DNA from: Pedococcus bigeumensis
GTDB lineage: Bacteria > Actinomycetota > Actinomycetes > Actinomycetales > Dermatophilaceae
DNA length: 64,000 bases
Assembly: GCF_006438965.1 (NCBI RefSeq)
Contig: NZ_RCZM01000001.1
Span: 249,097 to 313,096, forward strand
Direction of reading: 5' to 3'
The notes beneath the pieces were generated by a model. That model did not search any database. It saw nothing but the letters and a program-made list of their open reading frames with translations, and had not been told where the DNA came from. Position numbers and translations under genes: made by a program. Below are positions 59,808 to 64,000 of the stretch, one piece after another. Position 1 is the first letter of the stretch. Every line of letters begins with the position of its first letter.

Positions 59808-61076
59808 TTACCCGCCGGACGGTTTGCCGTCGGTGCCTTCGGGGGGCGCCTCGAGCGGAGTGTCGTTGCGCAGCAACGTGAACAGCGCCTTGGCCCGCTT
59901 GGTGTCCCACTTGACCGAGCTGCCGGCGCTGGTCTGGTAGTTCAGGCTCGAGAGGGGGACGACGAGGCTCAGGCCCTGGTCGTTGGAGACAGCCCGCATG
60001 GCGAGCAGGACGCGGCTGGCGTCACGCATCGAGGTGTCCTCGCCGACGATGAGGCCCTTGGCGGCCGCGTGCGAGAAGCCCCAGTAGCGCGTGGGCACCA
60101 GCACCGTCGAGGGGGTGAGCGCCTTCTTCATGATCGCAGCCAGGAACTGCCGCTGGCGCTCGGCTCGACCGATGTCGCCGCGGGGGTCGGAGTAGCGCGC
60201 CCGGACGTAGCCGAGCGCGTTCTTGCCGTCGAGGACCTGGCACCCCTTCTTGAGGTTGATGCCGGCCTTCTTGTCGTTCATCTTGAACGGGACGCAGATG
60301 TCGACGCCCCCGACGCTGTCGACCACCGAGGCGAACCCGGCGAAGCCGATCTCGACGTAGCCGTCGACGTGCAGGTCGGTGACCCGTTCCACCGTCTGCA
60401 CCAGCAGGTTCGGGCCGCCGAACGCGAAGGCCGCGTTGATCTTGTTGCTGCCGTGCCCCGGGATCGGCACGTAGCTGTCGCGGGGAAGGGAGATGAGCGC
60501 CGGCTTGCCCCCACCCTGGGGGACGTGCACGAGGATGATCGAGTCGGTGCGCCGGCCTGCGGCCTTGCCGGTGGCGTACTCCTTGCGCTGGGCGGCCGAG
60601 AGGCCCTCGCGGCTGTCTGACCCGACGAGCAGGTAGTTGAAGCCCTTGCTGTCGGCGGGACGCGTGCCGGCGGGGGTGGTGTCGACCTTGGTCACCGTGT
60701 TCCAGGCGTGCAGCGGGGTGAAGACCATGAAGGCCACCCAGGCCGCGACGAGCAGCAGGACCAGGCGTACCACCGGGAAGCGACGCCGGCGGCGTGGTCC
60801 GTCGTCCCGGGCGTGGTCCTCCCAGGCCGGGTCGACCGGCGGGGTCGCGGCTGCGTCACCACGACGGGAGTGCTCGGTGCGGCCGGACCCGGTGGACGCG
60901 GCTGCGGCGGGGCCTTGGTCGCGGGCCGACCGGTCCCGCCTCCGGCTGCGGACGTCGACGGTGTAGACCTCGTCGGCGGTGCCCCCTTCGGTCCCTTCGG
61001 AGCCGGTGCTGTCGCCGCGGGCGTCCCGTTGGGGGATCGCTCGCGCGTCGTCGGGGCCGGTCTGGCGTCCAGTCAT
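59808..61076 (-). CDS. LytR-CpsA-Psr (LCP) family protein
   Basis: This 422-residue protein (ATG 61076) has a long charged cytoplasmic N-terminus (~1-105, many Arg/Asp) and one membrane helix (VVRLVLLLVAAWVAFMVF). The extracytoplasmic LCP domain has FNYLLVGSDSRE, RRTDSIILVHV, ISLPRDSYVPIPG, GYVRARYSDPRGDIGRAERQ. LCP enzymes attach anionic glycopolymers such as teichoic acids or arabinogalactan to peptidoglycan. The conserved Arg and Asp residues are intact. It is divergent from a second LCP gene with 185 bp between. Confidence 0.92.
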   Translation of the reverse strand: MTGRQTGPDDARAIPQRDARGDSTGSEGTEGGTADEVYTVDVRSRRRDRSARDQGPAAAASTGSGRTEHSRRGDAAATPPVDPAWEDHARDDGPRRRRRFPVVRLVLLLVAAWVAFMVFTPLHAWNTVTKVDTTPAGTRPADSKGFNYLLVGSDSREGLSAAQRKEYATGKAAGRRTDSIILVHVPQGGGKPALISLPRDSYVPIPGHGSNKINAAFAFGGPNLLVQTVERVTDLHVDGYVEIGFAGFASVVDSVGGVDICVPFKMNDKKAGINLKKGCQVLDGKNALGYVRARYSDPRGDIGRAERQRQFLAAIMKKALTPSTVLVPTRYWGFSHAAAKGLIVGEDTSMRDASRVLLAMRAVSNDQGLSLVVPLSSLNYQTSAGSSVKWDTKRAKALFTLLRNDTPLEAPPEGTDGKPSGG

Positions 61077-61211
61077 GCGCTCCAGTGTCGTGGGCAGTCC
61101 TGTGGGCTGGCAAAACGCCGCGATGGGGGAGCGGTGGCCGGGCCGCGAGCGAGCCTCGCACAACCGGGCAAATGCCCTGAACGCCGCGGTTGGCCGTCCG
61201 ACACTCGGATA

Positions 61212-61238
61212 ATCACACGCGTCACAGGAATCACACTG
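61212..61238. promoter_or_regulatory. Three tandem 9-bp repeats, candidate MtrA box
   Basis: ATCACACGC, GTCACAGGA and ATCACACTG are contiguous, consensus RTCACASnn. From memory, MtrA of mycobacteria binds direct repeats of GTCACAgcg. The site lies 23 bp before ATG 61262, just upstream of GATACT (61248-61253), a possible -10, where an activator would overlap -35. Confidence 0.5.
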
Positions 61239-61261
61239 GTGTACCCCGATACTGGTCCATC

Positions 61262-62800
61262 ATGAGGGCCACCCACGTCGCGCCGACCGGCGCTGAGACT
61301 GGTGTGTACCTGTCCCAGCGGAGCAATGCCGCCCTGGTGGACGGGGACGCCCTCACGCCGCGGATGCGGCGCCGACGCGCCTTCACCCTCGTGCTGCTCA
61401 CCCTGTTGCTGCCCGGCAGCGCCCAGCTCGTGGCCGGCCGGCGCGGCCTCGGACGGTTCGCCCTCCGGGTCTGGTTCAGCCTCGCCGCCCTGGTCGTGCT
61501 CATGGGGCTGGTGTTCCTCCTCAGCCAGTCGCTCGCCATCGGGGTGCTCGGGCGCGGCTGGGTGCTCACGGCCCTCCAGTGGCTGCTCGGCGGCTTCGCC
61601 GTGCTGTGGGCGGTCCTCTTCGTCGATGCGTGGCGGCTCGGACGCCCGGCCACCCTGCGGCTGGCCACCCGTCGCTGGCTGACCGGCGTGACCGCGGCGC
61701 TGCTCGTCGTCACCAGCGGCGGCCTCGTGTATGCCGCGAGCTCCGTGGGTGCCGGACGCGACGCCATGAACGCCCTCTTCCAGGGGAACGAGGCGGTGGG
61801 GGCGGTCAACGGGCGCTACAACATCCTGTTGCTGGGGGCCGACTCCGGGCGCGACCGGGTGGGCACCCGCCCGGACAGCATCCAGCTGGTCAGCATCGAT
61901 GCCGAGTCCGGTAGCGCGGTGACCTTCGGCTTCTCCCGGGACACCGAGAACATCAACTTCCGACCCGGCTCCACGATGGCGCGCCTCATGCCTGAGGGCT
62001 GGAACTGTGGCGATGAGTGCCTGCTCAACGGGCTGTACACCTGGGCGGAGAACAACGCCGCGAAGTTCCCGGCAGGGACGCAGAGCCCAGGCGTGCTCGC
62101 CACCCGCGAGGCCGTCGAGGCGCTGAGCGGCCTGGACATCCAGTACTACGTGATGGTCGACCTCCAGGGCTTCAAGAAGATGGTCGATGCGGTGGGCGGT
62201 CTCGACATCAACGTCAAGTACCGCACCCCGATCGGGGGTGGCACCTCGCGGATCACCGGCTGGATCGAGACCGGGCCCCAGCACCTCGATGGCTACCACG
62301 CGCTCTGGTACGCCCGGTCCCGTCAGGGCTCCACGAACTACGAGCGGATGGCCCGGCAGCGCTGCGTGATGACCGCGATGTCCGAGCAGCTCGACCCGCA
62401 GACGGTGCTGCTGCGCTTCCAGAAGATCGCCGGCGCCACCACCGGGCTGATCAGGACCGACCTGCCGCAGTCCGAGCTCGGCCGGTTCGCCGACCTGGCG
62501 ATGAAGACGCGAACCCACAAGATCCGGGGCGTCAACTTCGTGCCGCCGCTGATCAAGCCGTGGGACTACGACGCCGACGTGATCACCTCGACGGTCCAGA
62601 GCACCATCAAGGCGTCCGAGAAGGCGGCCGAGGCGACGGCGAAGGGCCCGGCCAAGGGCGCTTCGTCAGGCACGTCCTCGGCCACGACGGCGAAGCCGAA
62701 GGCCAAGCCAGGATCCGGGACGGCAGTGCTCGACCCGGCCAAGGCTGCAGGCAACGCGGCGGAGGGCGACCTGTCCTCCGTATGCTCTGCATCCTCATGA
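61262..62800 (+). CDS. LytR-CpsA-Psr (LCP) family protein with several membrane helices
   Basis: The 512-residue protein has four hydrophobic segments (about 43-62, 70-92, 101-120, 137-157), unlike the usual single-span LCP. The LCP domain then has YNILLLGADSGRDRVGTRPDSI, here YNILLLGADSGRD and GTRPDSI, then GFSRDTENI, HLDGYHALWYARSRQGSTNYERM cut as HALWYARSRQ and NYERM. A Lys/Ala/Thr-rich tail ends the protein. It overlaps the glycosyltransferase gene (ATGA). Cell-wall glycopolymer ligation is inferred from the family. Confidence 0.9.
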   Translation: MRATHVAPTGAETGVYLSQRSNAALVDGDALTPRMRRRRAFTLVLLTLLLPGSAQLVAGRRGLGRFALRVWFSLAALVVLMGLVFLLSQSLAIGVLGRGWVLTALQWLLGGFAVLWAVLFVDAWRLGRPATLRLATRRWLTGVTAALLVVTSGGLVYAASSVGAGRDAMNALFQGNEAVGAVNGRYNILLLGADSGRDRVGTRPDSIQLVSIDAESGSAVTFGFSRDTENINFRPGSTMARLMPEGWNCGDECLLNGLYTWAENNAAKFPAGTQSPGVLATREAVEALSGLDIQYYVMVDLQGFKKMVDAVGGLDINVKYRTPIGGGTSRITGWIETGPQHLDGYHALWYARSRQGSTNYERMARQRCVMTAMSEQLDPQTVLLRFQKIAGATTGLIRTDLPQSELGRFADLAMKTRTHKIRGVNFVPPLIKPWDYDADVITSTVQSTIKASEKAAEATAKGPAKGASSGTSSATTAKPKAKPGSGTAVLDPAKAAGNAAEGDLSSVCSASS

Positions 62801-63849
62801 CCAGCACGCCACCAGAACCGCACCTCGTCCGTTCCCCCAGGGTCGGCGTCGTCATGCCCATCCTCAACGAGCAGCGCCACCTCGAGGAGGCGGTGGCCGC
62901 GGTGCTCGAGCAGGACTACCCGGGCGACGTCGAGCTGGTGCTGGCCCTCGGCCCGAGCCGCGACGACACCGACGCCATCGCCGAGCGGATCTGCGCTGGC
63001 GACCCGCGGGTCAGCTCCGTGCCCAACCCCTCCGGTCGCACCCCCGAGGGCCTCAACGCGGCCCTGGCCCGGCTGTCCACGGACACCGAGGTCGTCGTCC
63101 GGGTGGACGGGCATGGCCTCCTCGATCCCGACTACATCAGCACCGCCTGTGCCCTGCTCGAGGAGACCGGGGCGGCCAACGTCGGCGGTCTGATGGACGC
63201 TCGCGGGGTGACCAGCTTCGAACGGGCCGTCGCCGCGGCGATGACCTCGCGGCTCGGGGTCGGCGCAGCGGCCTTCCACACCGGGGGAGAGGCCGGCCCG
63301 GCCGACACGGTCTACCTCGGGGTCTTCAGCAAGCCCTGGCTCGACCGGATGGGCGGGTACGACCCCCGGTTCGTGCGCGCCCAGGACTGGGAGCTCAACC
63401 ACCGGATCCGGGAGGCCGGCGGCCTGGTCTGGTTCTCCCCGGGACTGAGGGTGACCTATCGCCCCCGTCCGACCCTGCGCGCGCTGGCCCGCCAGTACCG
63501 TGACTACGGCCGCTGGCGCCGCGCGGTGTCCCGCACCCACGCGGGCACCCTCAACCTGCGCTACCTCGCCCCGCCCGCGGCCCTCGTGGGCGTCGTCGTG
63601 GGTCTCGCGGGGGGCTTCGTCTGGTGGCCCCTGTGGCTGGGCCCCGCGGCATACCTCGCGATCACGACGGTGGGCGGCCTCACGGTGACCGACGAGGACC
63701 TTCGCCCCGCCGACCGGCTCTGGATGCCGCTCGTGCTGCCCACCATGCACCTGTGCTGGGGCTGGGGCTTCATCACCAGTCGCGTCCGCGTCGACGGCGA
63801 GACCGACTCGCGGCCGGCCGCCGAAGCCGGGTCTCAGCCCGCGGGCTGA
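62797..63849 (+). CDS. ExoA-like family 2 glycosyltransferase
   Basis: The 350-residue enzyme has the N-terminal GT-A motif VGVVMPILNEQRHLEEAV, LALGPSRDDTD, VVRVDGHGLLDPDY as the DxD-like metal site, and RAQDWELNHRIR with the acceptor-loop acidic residue. Two or three C-terminal helices (~265-340) anchor it. Succinoglycan ExoA is the closest named relative that I recognise. It is coupled to the LCP gene, suggesting one glycopolymer pathway. Its last codons overlap the convergent gene in a palindrome. Confidence 0.88.
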   Translation: MTSTPPEPHLVRSPRVGVVMPILNEQRHLEEAVAAVLEQDYPGDVELVLALGPSRDDTDAIAERICAGDPRVSSVPNPSGRTPEGLNAALARLSTDTEVVVRVDGHGLLDPDYISTACALLEETGAANVGGLMDARGVTSFERAVAAAMTSRLGVGAAAFHTGGEAGPADTVYLGVFSKPWLDRMGGYDPRFVRAQDWELNHRIREAGGLVWFSPGLRVTYRPRPTLRALARQYRDYGRWRRAVSRTHAGTLNLRYLAPPAALVGVVVGLAGGFVWWPLWLGPAAYLAITTVGGLTVTDEDLRPADRLWMPLVLPTMHLCWGWGFITSRVRVDGETDSRPAAEAGSQPAG

Positions 63850-64000
63850 GCCTGGCGGTCCAGCAGGTCCGGAGCCGCGTCGTCCGGGCTCTCGTCTCGA
63901 GAAGGGTCTCGCCGCCGCCGCCACCAGAGCACGAGGGCCAGCAGCGACCATCCGATCGACGCCACGACGCTCACGGTCCAGGCGGCGAGCTCGACCGGCC
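63834..64000 (-). CDS. C-terminal end of a membrane protein (start beyond the window)
   Basis: The 54 visible residues contain one hydrophobic segment (VSVVASIGWSLLALVLWW), then RRRRD and an acidic, Pro/Asp-rich cytoplasmic tail ending QPAG. The frame has no internal stop. The family cannot be recognised from this fragment. The stop is shared with the glycosyltransferase gene across TCAGCCCGCGGGCTGA, so the two genes overlap by 16 bp tail to tail. Confidence 0.6.
   Translation of the reverse strand, partial: PVELAAWTVSVVASIGWSLLALVLWWRRRRDPSRDESPDDAAPDLLDRQAQPAG

Larger units (their letters stand above)
2742..63654. repeat. Dispersed octamer GTATGCCG / CGGCATAC, 43 copies
   Basis: Exact copies were counted by hand. 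GTATGCCG (20): 2742, 7250, 11610, 13172, 20344, 24100, 28057, 32148, 34908, 36411, 36867, 39997, 41248, 46445, 48247, 50844, 52568, 56859, 58732, 61729. CGGCATAC (23): 8759, 11799, 13021, 17091, 19842, 20640, 25003, 25558, 29278, 31263, 35312, 36710, 37466, 41389, 42144, 43687, 45417, 46063, 48819, 50711, 56046, 58604, 63647. Eight lie between genes. Coding copies are read in at least three frames (Tyr-Ala/Ala-Tyr, Arg-His-Thr, Gly-Met-Pro). Confidence 0.8.

Overview
The window is high-GC actinobacterial chromosome with 56 protein genes, two of them cut by the window edges, and no RNA gene, insertion sequence, prophage or CRISPR array that I can see. Gene content (mycobacterial-type accA3/accD5/accE5 acyl-CoA carboxylase, LytR-CpsA-Psr proteins, an LAxTG sortase-type anchor, an F420-type oxidoreductase, DUF222-HNH) and the order of several blocks resemble Micrococcales, possibly Intrasporangiaceae; the family is an inference. 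From memory, the order fadE25-purE-purK-gtrA-birA-accD5-accE5-maf-accA3 and the lpdA/PNP/pmmB neighbourhood parallel the Rv3267-Rv3308 region of Mycobacterium tuberculosis, and 4.4-11.7 kb parallels Rv3689-Rv3695.

Layout. 0-4.3 kb: a secreted multi-domain GH30 glycosidase and a ROK regulator. 4.4-11.7 kb: RDD and SpoIIM membrane proteins, divergent, then a tightly overlapping MoxR / DUF58 / DUF4350 / DUF4129 / membrane-protein operon. 11.9-16 kb: deoC, two aldehyde dehydrogenases (one half-length) and a uridine-kinase-like P-loop protein. With phosphomutase and purine nucleoside phosphorylase at 18.9-21.5 kb these suggest nucleoside and deoxyribose salvage. 16-18.9 kb: an HtrA-type protease and a DUF222-HNH protein. 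21.8-22.9 kb: an LAxTG surface protein with a duplicated domain. 23-27 kb: a four-gene ABC importer. 27-32 kb: LpdA-type flavoprotein, MT0933-like protein, accA3, aldo/keto reductase. 32-40 kb: PQQ-type sugar dehydrogenase, tryptophan dioxygenase, a divergent G6PD, PfkB kinase, M50-type protein, NAD epimerase. 39.5-42.9 kb: a MerR regulator diverging from an acyl-CoA dehydrogenase/acyl-CoA carboxylase pair. 43-52.9 kb: Maf, an antiporter fused to a UBP zinc finger, DUF885, MOSC, accE/accD5, birA, a pH-sensor-type adenylate cyclase coupled to an enoyl-CoA hydratase. 52.9-59.8 kb: a two-component system, GtrA, purK/purE, CoA-binding protein, LLM oxidoreductase, acyl-CoA dehydrogenase. 59.8-64 kb: two LytR-CpsA-Psr proteins, an ExoA-like glycosyltransferase and the tail of a membrane protein.

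Two signals span the window. First, the octamer GTATGCCG (or its complement CGGCATAC) occurs 43 times by hand count, on both strands, in several codon frames and between genes. Base composition alone would predict only about two. Second, at least 22 genes have a TAnnnT -10 hexamer 6-7 nt before the start codon, the signature of leaderless transcripts; two divergent pairs share the TA of their opposing -10 boxes. No stretch above about 300 bases lacks a gene except the 309-base region before the TTG start I propose at 21827, described in its own entry.
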